A stretch of DNA of 64,000 bases from Apiospora phragmitis (lineage: Eukaryota; Ascomycota; Sordariomycetes; Amphisphaeriales; Apiosporaceae), in assembly GCA_038363925.1 (NCBI GenBank), contig JAQQWL010000002.1, positions 1,302,001 to 1,366,000 on the forward strand, given 5' to 3'. A program made the translations under genes and the position numbers. Under the pieces are notes generated by a model. The model was not told the DNA's origin. It worked only from the letters and a program-made list of their open reading frames with translations, and made no database searches. Shown here in pieces: positions 50,220 through 61,200 of the stretch; the stretch's first letter is position 1, and every line of letters begins with the position of its first letter.

Positions 50220-52662
50220 CTTCAAGGATTAATGTGAGCAACAGGAGCGGGGTATCCAAAGAAGAAGAAGTTCGACGAAGATCAAGTTAAAGATCAACAA
50301 GAAAGGGGTCAATGGAGGAGCAGCACGACGCAGATGAACAAGATCGGTCTATCTGATGAGGAATGTATAATAGAAGGTCAAGCAAGAGTTGGTTATCAAG
50401 TAGGTATTTATCCAAAAAGGAGGAATGGGCTGAGTGATATCGGAGAAAGGAAAAAATGCTAATTTATAGCGAGGGCTTCAGACCTCGAGCTCCTTCTGGT
50501 CTCCAGGCCCAAGCCAAGGGAGCTACAAACCTTTTACAGCAGCATCCCGCACTCGGCACCTTTCGTCTGGCGTTCTGAGGAGGGGGTAATTGACATGTAT
50601 TTGCCTACCCTACCCTGCGCAGGCTGGGCACTCTAGCGCCGACTTGAACGCTACATGTCCAGGGTAACTTAAGTAAGGCAAGGCAGGCTGGCAGGGGGCC
50701 TTGTCATGTCATCGCCCAGCAGTACGCGAGCCGGAATGCAGCCATTCGCCAATAGTTGCACCCAAGCCTAGGGAAGAGCATAAGCGTGGGCCAACTGCGT
50801 GTGACAAAGGAGAAATGCGTTCATTCGAGGCGTGCGGGAAAGAGGGGCAGTCCTTCCAAATCCCCCGCTGTGGGACCCTGGGCAGAGTCCAACCAGGCCA
50901 AGAGGAAAATCCAACCCCACCTCCAGCTAAAAGTGTCTGGCTCTGATTTCTCGGCCAGCACGCGTCATACTGCGTTTTCTAACCCAGGCTAGTGTGTATC
51001 GTGAAGAAAGGTTAATGGCCCAGTCCTTGTAAAAGTGGAATGAAATCTACCAAAATAGCAACTATCTGGAGGGTTTTCCATAGATGCTTCGGGAATCCCG
51101 TGGTGTGTTCAGAGAGAGAAAGCCAGGCTGGGATTCAGTGGGGAGGGGCTCTCTCTGTAGAGAAAGAAGTGCACTTAGTATCCATCTCAGCAAGCTTAAC
51201 ATCGAAGGTTTTGGCTGCAATCACCAATCACGACCCATGCATACTTCGATATATCCCTCGCGATCACGCGCGGTAGTGGGACATGCCAATTGATGCATAT
51301 TCCCAAAACCAAGACTGTCAACATCTTTAGTAAGATGGAACGACGGGATACTGCTCATCAGGCTGTCAATTGATATACATGCTGCAATTACCTGGTCGTA
51401 TATCAGAGCCAAACCCCTCAATTGGGGCTCCATGGGCATGGTATGCACCTAAGAACCCTCCCACGTCGTATCAGCGTCCGAAATATGACCACTTGGTGTG
51501 GATTGGGTCTGGAGTGCCTGCAGGTTTGTTGAGAGCAGCGGGATGCAACGGATGCTGATGCGGGATGTGTGGGATGTTGATGGGCTTCGAAGCCAGCCTT
51601 GGCTGAGCGTATCCCTCCATAGATTAAAACCGCATAATGTATCATTGGCTCTCTGCGTTGGCCCAATTAGGCATTGATAACCTGATTGACCATTCAAATT
51701 AAAACCGTATTAGATTAGATGGCTCGGGAAGAAAGCTCTTTACTCCCCTGAAAGAGTTAAGAGATGATGGTCGAGTATAGCTGTCTCAGTGTAGGTGTTG
51801 GTGGGCGGTGACTATACATCTGCGGGGTGAATCGCACCAGGTCATACCACATTCTCATTCTCATCGCCTCATATCGCGCCGCATGTGTATCCATGTGTCT
51901 ACCTACCTAGGTATAGATAGGCATTTGAACTTGCAGTATACACGTTCATCTTGATGATTAAGCAATCGTTACTGGGACATTGTGGATTTCCTACCCCACA
52001 GTGCTGCTATACCATGGGACATGGGTTGTAATAGATGAGAGTGCTGAGCAGCTTGCAGTAAGCATATCGATAAGTCAGTCAGTGCTGCGTTGAACTTACC
52101 TATAACAGACTGCTGAACAGAGAGTTAGCAGAATAGGTAAGTAATCATTGCAACGTAGACCTCCAAACTCGACAAGACATAGCTTAGATTAGGTGACAAT
52201 CGTGGACTTCAAAAGTGTCTGGCTCAAGGACATGCGAAGCAATTGGACCTTCCGGGACGATGAAGTTTGCATTAATCGCATTTCATTCCGATGAGGTTCT
52301 ACATGACTGCAATGAACCCAGGTACCACAGAACCGCTGTCTCAGCAGCTATTGCTGATCGGCGATCACGACATTATGGCAGGCGATCAAGATGTTCACAA
52401 ATGCTTCATTGACAAAGCTGATTCTTTATGCGGCAAAATCATGACCCTGATCGTAGACCTTTTTAACCGAAGGCGTTCATGGTTCCTCAATAACTCCACC
52501 GGTGCAACCGAGATATTTTTCCCCACGAGCTTCTGAAACGCAAAGAGAAGCGCGACCATGCAGCATCCTCCTATAACCCTAGAGTACACCATGTCGTCGT
52601 CGTTCATGCGGTCAAATGCGTCGATGGAACTTTCATGATGAAGATGTTGGTAGGACGAGTTC
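50220..52662. other. Intergenic, 2.4 kb
   Basis: Promoter of the dehydrogenase (reads leftward from 50220) and the 3' flank of RPS10. No gene recognised; short ORFs on both strands between 50.7 and 52.5 kb look random. Confidence 0.45.
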
Positions 52663-53373
52663 TTACGAGGGGGGAGCCTCGCCACCACGGCCACGGCCAC
52701 GGCCGAAACCACCACGGCTAAAAGTTAGATGTTAGCGATTGCCTTCCTCGTGCATCCTCAAGTCCAATGGCGGGTTGTCCTTACAATTGAGGGTTGAATT
52801 CACCAGGAGCTCCACCCTCCTTGCCCTCACCAGCGTCACGGCGGCGGTAGCCACCCTCACGGTCACCACGGTCACCACCACGGCCACGGCCGAAAGGTCG
52901 GCGCTCGCGCTCACCCTCGCCCATCATGCCTCGGGGAGGAGCGTGGGATCGCTGCTGCTTGATGTGGGTGGCGGGGACGATCTCGGCGGGCAGGTGCAGC
53001 CACTCGCGAAGGTAGTCGAGACCCTCAGGCAGGAGGGTGTAGTAGTAGTATTGCCATGAGAACTGGGTCTTGACGTAGCCGCGCGAGGTCAGCGACTGCA
53101 TGGCCTTGATCACGAAGAGGTTGCGGGTGCCGATCTCCTCATTTTGGATCTCGAACTTCTTGGGGGGCAACGGCGACACCTGTTCAAAAAATGACCCATG
53201 TCAGTCCAACTGCATCTAGAGAAATCCAAGCTATCGCGGGATCATGAATTCATGATTTCGAGGTTTTGGGCAGGATGGCGATTTTTTGCGATATTCGGAA
53301 TTTGGGGATGGCGCTTACCCTCACGGAAGAGGTACTCGTGGATCTTCTTGCGGTCCTCCTTGGGGATGAGCAT
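52663..53373 (-). CDS. RPS10: 40S ribosomal protein eS10, one-base frameshift in a G run
   Basis: Small-subunit ribosomal protein eS10 (plectin/S10 domain). Exons (minus): 53319-53373, 52785-53179, 52663-52717; introns 139 and 67 nt. The start [18 protein letters not shown] is invariant-like. Exon 2 contains [40 protein letters not shown] and [20 protein letters not shown]. The tail is Arg/Gly-rich ([19 protein letters not shown]) and ends [15 protein letters not shown]. The exon 1 donor leaves phase 1, so exon 2 should read G-VAVAPKKFEIQ, but six G's at 53162-53167 (C6 on the coding strand) put the rest out of frame. Five would give an unbroken protein. An essential single-copy gene is unlikely to be broken, so I treat this as a consensus error. 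Confidence 0.93.
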
Positions 53374-53960
53374 CTTGGCGGTATTGTCTGGTGTTCAAGA
53401 TGAATCTTTGGTGGTGTGGGTGTCGGGGTCGTGATGTTGTCGACTGGAAAAGTCACGGCTGTTTTTCACAAATTAGGGAACTTGCGTGTGGGAGAACCAA
53501 AATGTATTTGGGGCTCAAACTTGTGCTTATCGAAAAGCTCAGACCAGCTGCGGTGGCTTGCTCGGATGGGGTCAAATCTGTGGCCAATAAGTTGTGGCTG
53601 ATGGATCAGTCAAGCCATACTTCGGTTAGTCACCATGCGCCACTGGAAATGCCCAGCCACTTACCACTGCAAGCAATCTTATCTCCATCAAGGTTAATGG
53701 TGAGTCTGGTACGCTCCAAGTAAGCCCTTCAAGACGAAGAACATTTTGTTTTTCAGGAAAATACATTTCGGAGATACTTAAAGAAAATATCGATCCGCTC
53801 CATTTCAAGACGTGGCCCGAGTCGACCCGTTCTGTCGTGAAACAGTTGACAGGCCCTTAATCCAACCAACGCGAGAAACCACCTGAGGTCTTTCATCGAC
53901 TTGACAACAAGGAACAATTCGACATTTATCTCCGCCATCGTCAACCCGATATTCTTCAAG
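53374..53960. promoter_or_regulatory. Divergent promoter region RPS10/SDE2
   Basis: The 587 bp between the start codons of eS10 (leftward) and Sde2 (rightward) must drive both. Leader sequence before each ATG is A/C-rich (CACCACCAAAGATTC for eS10; TATTCTTCAAG before the SDE2 ATG). No confident factor site. Confidence 0.5.
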
Positions 53961-54815
53961 ATGGCCTCAACTTCTCACCTCAACGTTCTCGTGTCGACGA
54001 TTCCCGGTCTCGGATCCAAGACACTGTCTCTGCGCATACCGCGCGACGAAACCGTTGCCGACCTGTATGAGCAGATCGACGAACGCCTCACAGTCGACGC
54101 CTGCCGGCGCCTCATCGTCACCACCCAATCAAACAAACAACTATCCTACGGCGACGTCAAGCTCGCGTCCCTGCTCCCACAAGATGAGGACTTCTTGACG
54201 CTACGGCTGTCCGCGCCGCTATGCGGTGGCAAGGGAGGTTTCGGGTCGCAGCTGCGAGCGGCCGGCGGCCGCATGTCGTCCAAGCGGAAGAAGACGGGGC
54301 GGGAGAACGACTCGAGCAGGAACCTCGACGGCCGCCGGCTGCGGACGGTCAACGAGGCCAAGGCGCTGGCGGAGTACCTGGCCATCAAGCCCGAGATGGA
54401 GCAAAAGGAGAGGGAGAAGCGGATGGAGAGGTGGCAAAAGATTGTCGACGCCGCCGAGGATAAAGAGTACGAGATCAAGCACAGCAACAAGGGCAGGCTT
54501 GATGGCAAATGGGTTGAGGACAAAGAAGAGGCTGCGGAGAGGACACGGGAGGCTGTTCTCGCGGCCATGAAGAAGGGCACCTACCAAGACAATCTTCTCG
54601 CAACATCACATGGATCCACGTCGACGGAAGACGGTGATATGGAGGATTCCTCTGAACAGTCCTCAGAGGAGGAAGTGGCCGAAGCCTCCTCTAGTGGCTC
54701 AAAGTCTACGACGCCACCCGAGACAGCAGATATGGGCAAGAAGCCTGTTCATCGGGCCTTTGCCGGTTTTGAGGAGGATGACGAGTTCATGAGCTCGAGT
54801 GAGGATGAGGCATGA
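53961..54815 (+). CDS. SDE2: Sde2, ubiquitin-fold splicing/telomere-silencing protein
   Basis: Sde2 is made as a precursor with an N-terminal ubiquitin-like domain. It is cut after the double Gly of GGKGG to release a Lys-starting C-terminal protein that joins the spliceosome and is needed for splicing of selected introns and for telomeric silencing in fission yeast. Here the fold spans residues about 1-95 ([20 protein letters not shown] ... [12 protein letters not shown]), then [20 protein letters not shown], the family signature. Next is the helical, charged region ([20 protein letters not shown]) and an acidic Ser-rich tail ending FMSSSEDEA. Single exon, 284 residues. ATG 53961 is chosen because earlier codons in frame lack an ATG and the Ub fold starts there. 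Confidence 0.92.
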   Translation: MASTSHLNVLVSTIPGLGSKTLSLRIPRDETVADLYEQIDERLTVDACRRLIVTTQSNKQLSYGDVKLASLLPQDEDFLTLRLSAPLCGGKGGFGSQLRAAGGRMSSKRKKTGRENDSSRNLDGRRLRTVNEAKALAEYLAIKPEMEQKEREKRMERWQKIVDAAEDKEYEIKHSNKGRLDGKWVEDKEEAAERTREAVLAAMKKGTYQDNLLATSHGSTSTEDGDMEDSSEQSSEEEVAEASSSGSKSTTPPETADMGKKPVHRAFAGFEEDDEFMSSSEDEA

Positions 54816-55021
54816 TATACAGAATGCCACCTTCCAGAAGTGATGATTGCACGATTTGAAATTAAGAGGCCCACATGAGGCGTCAGGCTTGGGATTGGTG
54901 ACGCAACGAAATGTTCATGTGCATTTGGTTTGACCAGAGACGTCTAATACTACTACATTGATACCCCCACTGCTACAATCTAATTCTTGACCAGCCATTG
55001 CTTCTCGTGAGAATTGTCGAT
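54816..55021. other. Convergent 3' ends of SDE2 and COX12
   Basis: 206 bp between stop codons; shared 3' UTR/terminator space. No further signal recognised. Confidence 0.5.
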
Positions 55022-55683
55022 CTAAACGTCCAGCTTAGCAGGGAAGTTACCAGACTCGCGCTGCTCGTCCCCTGTGATGTGTTAGTACTGCCGAAGGACC
55101 TAACATGTGACGTCTGTATCTTACATCGCTGGTACCAGCCGCTGGGGCACAGAGATCGGTAGGCAAGGAAGAACTGATATTTCGTTAGAACCGGTCTTTC
55201 GTTGATCTATATCAGTGCATTGATAGAAGTCGTACCTGGCGGCAGGGCTTGAAGTCCTCGCCCTTAGCATTGATGCACTTGTGATAGTCCACGTAGTTTT
55301 GCCAGCAGTGCTTGGTCTGGTTGACGTTGGGGAAACGGGCGTCGACACCTAAATCATTGTATCAGAAACTGCCAAAATCGTTCATGTTGTTGTCGCGGGT
55401 CGGCCGGTCATTATTTCCTAGTCATACGCTCTCGCCATGTCGAAGTCGTCTTTCGTATCGCAAGTCTATATCGTTCCACAGACGTGCATTGAGGCGAGGG
55501 GTGACCGTAACATCGGGTTGGTCGGTCGGATGATGGTGGTGGAGTGGAGGGTGGGAGATTCTTACCAGCTGCGGACCGAGTTAGCAGAGACAATCAATTG
55601 TGAGGGCTTTAGCCGCGGCACTGTCGGGGGGACTCACCAGTGACGAACTTGAAGGGCTTGGTTTCGCGCTCGTCGTCGGACAT
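55022..55683 (-). CDS. COX12: Cytochrome c oxidase subunit VIb (Cox12), with candidate 3-nt microexon
   Basis: Intermembrane-space subunit of complex IV with the twin CX9C fold that is imported and oxidised by the Mia40 route. Exons (minus): 55638-55683, microexon 55566-55568, 55236-55348, 55125-55173, 55022-55071. The protein is MSDDERETKPFKFVT-A-G-VDARFPNVN and so on, 87 residues. HCWQNYVDYHKC and PCRQFFLAYRSLC supply the two CX9C pairs. It ends WDEQRESGNFPAKLDV. Without the microexon the frame is still kept but the Ala of the common fungal KFVTAG is lost. The 69-nt first intron has donor GTGAGT, branch TGCTAAC and acceptor CCGCAG immediately before CTG, which is followed at once by a GTAAGA donor. 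The remaining introns are 217, 62 and 53 nt. It is divergent with the small mitochondrial gene at 56202. Confidence 0.92.
55566..55568 (-). other. Candidate 3-nt microexon (CTG) of COX12
   Basis: On the minus strand: CCGCAG|CTG|GTAAGA. Both flanking sites are consensus and a branch TGCTAAC lies upstream. Inclusion adds one Ala (G|CT then G|GT). Confidence 0.7.
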
Positions 55684-56201
55684 TTTGGCGGTTTCTGGGC
55701 GATTCGGATATGCTGAAGTGGTCGGGGGGGCTCAATGGCAGAGAGATTGGTCAAGAGGGTGGTGATGAGGTAGTGCATTCGACGGCTTGCTCTCTCGGTC
55801 GGAAGTGTAGGTTAGCTCTCTCACTCCCCAGAAATTGCTATGGAGGGATCGAACGATTGGCCGAAATTTCTGCCTCAGGCCGCCCGTTCCCGACGATGGA
55901 ATTGGCACTGGGCTGCATTCCAATAGGCTTAGGCACTTGCAGCACGGGCCTCTTTCCTCCCCGTGGACGGTGGCGCTCGCTCTGGTGGAAGCTCCTTTGC
56001 AGCTGGCTCGCTGGGCTGCGGGCATGTGGTGGGCGGTGGTAACTTTAGTAGCCGAGCAATTGGGAATGGGTGGTGCCATTTCTCCAGACTGCTGCGAAAA
56101 AGAACCACTTCCAGTTCGCAATCCGAAACAGCTTCCTATCAAGCAAGACCCAACGATCTCAACCGACAAGACTCCATCTCCCCTCTATACCATCGCCCAC
56201 G
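55684..56201. promoter_or_regulatory. Shared divergent promoter with five CCAAT cores (COX12 / small mitochondrial gene)
   Basis: CCAAT (ATTGG) cores at 55746-55750, 55856-55860, 55901-55905 and 56059-56063 (minus orientation) and 55920-55924 (plus). Chance would give about one in 518 bp. CCAAT is bound by the Hap2/3/5 complex, which activates respiratory genes in fungi, and both flanking genes look respiratory. Confidence 0.55.
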
Positions 56202-56740
56202 ATGTATCCTACTCGCGCTCTTCGAATGATGCCCACGAGACGCATGATGCGTGCTCCTCCCGTAAGCAGAATCCCGAAGAGCCGATGCCTTCATGACGTA
56301 GCAATCGCTAACCAACACATCGCAAAATTCAGGCCGAAGATCAGGCCGGTACGTTCTCATCCCCAGACAATTGCGGAAACACGGTCAATCCGATTCTTCA
56401 TCGATCATACGATACTATTTTGAATCCGAAGTGAACTAGCAACCTTGGAAAGAAGCATGACCAATTGACTCCGACCGCAGGCCACACTGTCTCTCAGCGT
56501 CTCCGCAAGCTTAGGAAGATTCCGGCTGAGCTGATTCCTCTCGGTACGCCCATCTCACGATCCCCAACACAGCATCAATTTGATTTACAGTAAATACTCA
56601 TGATTGAATCAGGTGTCGTCGTCGGGTTCGCCGTCTTCGCCGCCGGCTACTCCAGCTTCCGCAAGTTCACCGTCGACAAGAACCTGCGTCTCGCCCGCCA
56701 AAACCGCGCAGCTGAGGCCGAGCACGAGGAGCACCACTAA
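56202..56740 (+). CDS. Small single-TM mitochondrial protein, NADH dehydrogenase MLRQ/B12D-like
   Basis: Four exons: 56202-56261, 56333-56348 (16 nt), 56481-56543, 56613-56740; introns 71, 132 and 69 nt with consistent phases. The 88-residue product starts with a basic, Met-rich presequence (MYPTRALRMMPTRRMMRAPP). Next come HTVSQRLRKLRKIPAELIPL, a single hydrophobic segment (GVVVGFAVFAAGYSSFRKF), then TVDKNLRLARQNRAAEAEHE and HH. The pattern 'PLGVVVG-A---AGYS--RK---DK-LRL-R' fits the NDUFA4/MLRQ-B12D-like family of the inner membrane (complex I/IV associated). The exact identity is uncertain. Shared CCAAT-rich promoter with COX12 supports a respiratory role. Confidence 0.7.
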
Positions 56741-56980
56741 GCGCGCAGTGTTTAAACGAACATCTGGTTTTACGTCTTTCGTTTGTCGCAAAGCGAAGAT
56801 AGGGGCATTGTACATATAGCTCAGGCGGGAAGAAGAAGCTAGTCGCGGAAAGAAGAATCAAGAACGGGATAGATATCATTTTGCCTGTCGTCCAGGTTAA
56901 CACACTCAATTTCATTCCCTCGTCAAACGCCATCGCTATGCGAGAATAACAAATTGCCAAAGTTTTTGTCAAGGTTCCCT

Positions 56981-57504
56981 CTATTCCGGCTTCGGTCCTG
57001 CAACGTCAAGTCCCTCGAGGCCTTGCATGGGGTCTTCTGGGCGATCATCTATAGCTCCCTTCGCACCATCTGCGGCGGTCCTGTCTTCCTCATCCACCGC
57101 ATGCTCGGCAAGCCAGCTCTCCTATAAAACTAGTTAGATATATCGTATGGTATCAGTAGTAACGTAATAAAAACAGGCGCATACCTGCTGCCATAAGGCA
57201 GTCTTGCTGCCCAGGCCCTCCTCTGCACTCTTCGGTGCCTTCGCGGCCGACACCTTTAATATCTTGCCGAAGAATTCCGACTGATCCATGTTGTCCATGG
57301 CCTCCTTGGCATCGTCGGCGTCCTCATACTCGATGTACGCAAAGCCACGGTGAGGCTCTGTTGCGTCCGGCTTATCATTCTTGGGTATGAGATATCCGCG
57401 ATTTCTCCAAACGGGATGAAGGCGTCGTGCAGATTGGACTGGTCGACCATGCCGGCCAAACCGCCGACATAGACTGTCGCCTTCCAGCGTGCCGAATCTG
57501 TCAT
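56981..57504 (-). CDS. RRM RNA-binding protein, cyclophilin-33 (PPIE) RRM type, one-base frameshift
   Basis: Exons (minus) 57185-57504 and 56981-57121, intron 63 nt (donor GTATGC, branch CTAACT, acceptor TATAG). One RNA-recognition motif: RNP2 ATVYVGGLAG near residue 9 and RNP1 HRGFAYIEYEDADDAKEAMD. It is followed by ILKVSAAKAPKSAEEGLGSK and TALWQQ|ESWLAEHAV, ending DPMQGLEGLDVAGPKPE, typical of short fungal RRM proteins related to the N-terminal part of Cyp33/PPIE, without a cyclophilin domain. Exon 1 has 320 nt where 321 is needed. The frame changes near 57385-57392: EIADIS then, after a missing base, LPKNDKPDATEP. Likely role: nuclear RNA binding, splicing-associated. Confidence 0.85.
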
Positions 57505-58212
57505 TTTGAAATGGGTGCTGGCGTGCGAATAGGGGCAAATGTGTTGTTCTTGAGGCAGCTTTTATATTCACAGCGCGCTTGAGCTTTTGACAGCCTTCTA
57601 CAAATTGCAAGCATCTGACGAGTGGGGGGCCTTCAGTTTTACACGGCGGACGGTGGGGGTTTCCTTAGGTCACAGCTACGGTGGATTGGTTAGGGATTCC
57701 AAGTCATGAAGGCTTCCAAGCAGCTTGAGAGATTGGGCATGCCAAACTGTTCATGAAGGATTTATTTTCATATATACGGATTTAATTTCGTTCCAATCAC
57801 CAGTTTCTTCCCCAAGTAGAGACTCGTTGTCCGTCTTGTCTCGTAGGCCAGCTTCTTCGAGTCCTGAATTGTAAGTGACAGGCATCGAGAAGCTAAAATC
57901 ACCCCTTCCGTACACTGAGAACATCGCATGGTCCGTGCCGTGAGACGAGGACACTTAGTCGACAAGGTGAACTCATAGGGGAGGATGACCAGCTGGCATT
58001 ATCATTACCACCATTCTTCTCTTGACCACAGAGTACTTCCTTAATTCTACACTGATTTCCCTCTCCCACGTCACGCCTTCTAGCCGGTCTACAGGCCCAA
58101 TGCAACCCGTGGCAACGAGGAGCTGCCGTATCTAAATACCAACAACCCCGCCACACCCTGAACTCAAGTTGCTTGGGCCAACCGCACCCGCGAACCACAA
58201 CTACGAGTCGAG
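57505..58212. promoter_or_regulatory. Divergent promoter region of the RRM gene and SEC31
   Basis: 708 bp between the two start codons. No gene seen inside. No confident factor sites. Confidence 0.45.
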
Positions 58213-61200
58213 ATGGTGCGATTGCGGGAAATCTCGCGCACTGCGGCCTTTGCCTGGTCGCCTGGCGCAGGCAAACCTTTAATTGTAACCGGAACCCGAG
58301 CTGGAGCCGTCGACGCCGACTTCTCGGGCGATACCAAGCTCGAGCTGTGGGATCTTGATCTTGACAACCAGGAACAGGGCCTCGAGCTCCAGCCGCTTGC
58401 TAGCATTGCGGCCGACTCAAGGTAAACATTTGCGAATGGTAATGTTAGCAACTTGTCTGGACTAACATTCACGTCCCAGGTTCTACGATATCGCTTGGGG
58501 CCCTCCCACCGAAGACTACCCTCAAGGTGTTATCGCTGGCGCCCTCGAGAACGGCTCGCTCGACCTTTGGGATGCCGAGAAGCTTGTCGACGGAGAAGAA
58601 GATGCTCTCATTGCCCGTACCACGAAGCACACCGGTGCCATCAAGTCTCTACAATTTAACCCATTGAGGCCTCAGATCTTGGCCACCGCCGGAGTCAAGG
58701 GGGAACTCTTCATCTACGACATCAACGACCCTCGAACGCATTCCGACTCGGCACTGCCGCCGCCCACGATCTGGAATGTGTTGCATGGAATCGAAAGGTC
58801 GCGCATATTCTGGCTACTGGTGGATCCGGTGGATTTGTCACGGTGTGGGATTTGAAAACGAAGAAGGCATCATTGACCCTCAACAACAACCGGAAGCCTG
58901 TCAGTGCTATTGCTTGGGACCCGAACAACTCAACCAAGCTTATGACTGCCACTTACGACGACCTCGCTCCCGTTATCCTTCTGTGGAACCTCCGCAACTC
59001 GAATGCACCGGAACGTACACTCCAGGGTCATGAGCAAGGTATTTTATCACTGTCATGGTGTCAACAAGACGATGATCTGTTACTCTCTTGTGGCAAGGAC
59101 AACAGAACCGTGATCTGGAGCCCCCATACAGGAGCCCGATACGGAGAGTTCCCCGAGGTGACGAACTGGACGTTCTCTGTCCGCTTCCATCCCCACAACC
59201 CGAACCTGTCAGCCACTGCCTCTTTCGATGGCAAGATTACAGTTCAGACCTTCCAGAACACCAACCCGTCGGCTGTGCAGAACAACACCCAGAATAATTT
59301 GGACGGGGAGGATTTCTTCACTCAAGCCCAGACCCAGCCACAAGGGGCCGCTTTCACACTTGCCAAAGCACCCAAATGGTTAGAGAGACCGGTTGGTGTC
59401 ACTTTTGGGTTTGGCGGAAAGCTCATCACTTTCAAGCCTGTGCCTACCCAGCCCGGTCAACCTCGTGCTTCCAAGATCGAAATCGCCCAGTTCTCCGTCG
59501 ATTCGGACATTGGAACTGCTACCGAGAAGTTTGAGGAGTCTCTGAAGGCTGGAGACATCGGTGCTATCTGCGAATCGCACAAGGATCAAGCAACCACTGA
59601 TGAAGAAAAGGCCGAATGGCAAGTCATGAGTACCCTGCTTTCGGATAACCCCCGACAACGGGTTATCGAGTATCTTGGTTTCTCGAAGGGAGACGAGGAA
59701 GCCAACGGTGTTGCTGAGGACTCTACTGAGGATAAAGATGAAAAGTCTGAGAAGCTTGAGGCTGAGAAAGGTCACAAGAAGAACCGCCTGTCAACCTTCT
59801 TCTCCGATAATGCTGAGGGCGAGGGTGATGACTTCTTGGCTAGCCTGTCGGCCACCAAGGGCGCCAAGACGGATAACCCATTTCACCTGTTTGGCGAGAA
59901 TGATTCGGCTGTAGAGAAGGAGATCACTAAAGCCTTGATGTTGGGCCAGTTCGAGAAGGCCACCATGATTTGCTTGGATGAGAAGCGAATGGCTGATGCG
60001 TTCATGATTGCCAACTGTGGTGGCAAGGAGCTTATGGACAAGGTGCAGGCTGCCTATATCTCCCAGAAGGACGGCATGCCCAACTATCTACGCTTGCTCA
60101 GCTCCGTCATCGTCAAGAACCTTTGGGACGTTGTGTACAATGCCGATCTTACTGACTGGAAGGAGACCATGGTCACTCTTTGCACGTTTGCTGATCCTGC
60201 AGAGTTCCCAGATCTGTGCGAGGCGCTGGAGACCGGATTCTTGAGAGTGGCTCTCGCCAAGACGCATCTTTGTGCTACTTGGTGGGCTCCAAGCTTGAGA
60301 AGGTTGTAGGTATTTGGATCTCGGAGTTCGAGGAAGCTGAGAAGGCAGGCATGGCCGAGGGTAGCGATACCACCTTCTCTGTGCACGCGCGCACCCTTCA
60401 GCAGTTCATCGAAAAGGTCACTGTGTTCCGCCAGGTTGCCAAGTTCCAAGATACCGAGACGGCTCTTCCCTCTGGTTGGAAGCTTTCTGCTCTGTACGAC
60501 AAGTACACCGAGTATGCGGACATCGTTGCAGCTCATGGACAGTTGACTGTAGCACAGAAATACCTGGAGCTTCTGCCTACAACCTACCCTGCTGCCGATG
60601 TCGCTCGCAACCGAATTCGGCAGGCAACACAGAAGAAGACTGCCCAACCCGCTGCCGCTGTGCCTGCTGGCAGAACATCTCGGCCTACCGTCCCGGCCTA
60701 TATGCCGCCTGCGCCTGCGCAATCCGCGGTTCACCAAAGCCTTTATGGAGCGCCCACTATCCCTACTCCTCAGGCAAACCTTTACGCGCCACCCTCTATT
60801 GCCAGCAACCCCTATGCTCCTCAGCAAGGCTACCAACCCACGCCACCTCCTCAACAAGGAGGGTACGCGCCGCCCATAAGTGGCTATGCTCCCCCTCAAG
60901 GCAACTTTGGTGCCCCTCAAGGCAACTTTGGTCTTCCCAAGACTACTACGGGACCCCCTCCTTCTTCAACGAGACCGCCGCCGCTTAAGGAAGCTGGCAA
61001 CTGGAATGACGTCCCGATGGTAGCTCGCCCGCCGCCCCCAAGGAAACCAACTCCAAACACTGCCGCAGTCAACTCGCCATACGCCGGTCAGGCAGGCATG
61101 CCTACGCCTCCGCCACCTCAGAGCCCTTACACTCGAGGTACCGCGACGCCACCTCCACCTCCGAAAGGACCCGCGTATCCGCGGGTGATGTCACCTCTTG

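Noticed and set aside
54146..54587. Two minus ORFs of 120-144 codons
   Set aside because: Antisense to SDE2, low-complexity Leu/Ser/Arg composition.
60084..60920. 278-codon minus ORF
   Set aside because: Shadow of SEC31; Arg/Ser/Leu-rich composition typical of antisense frames.
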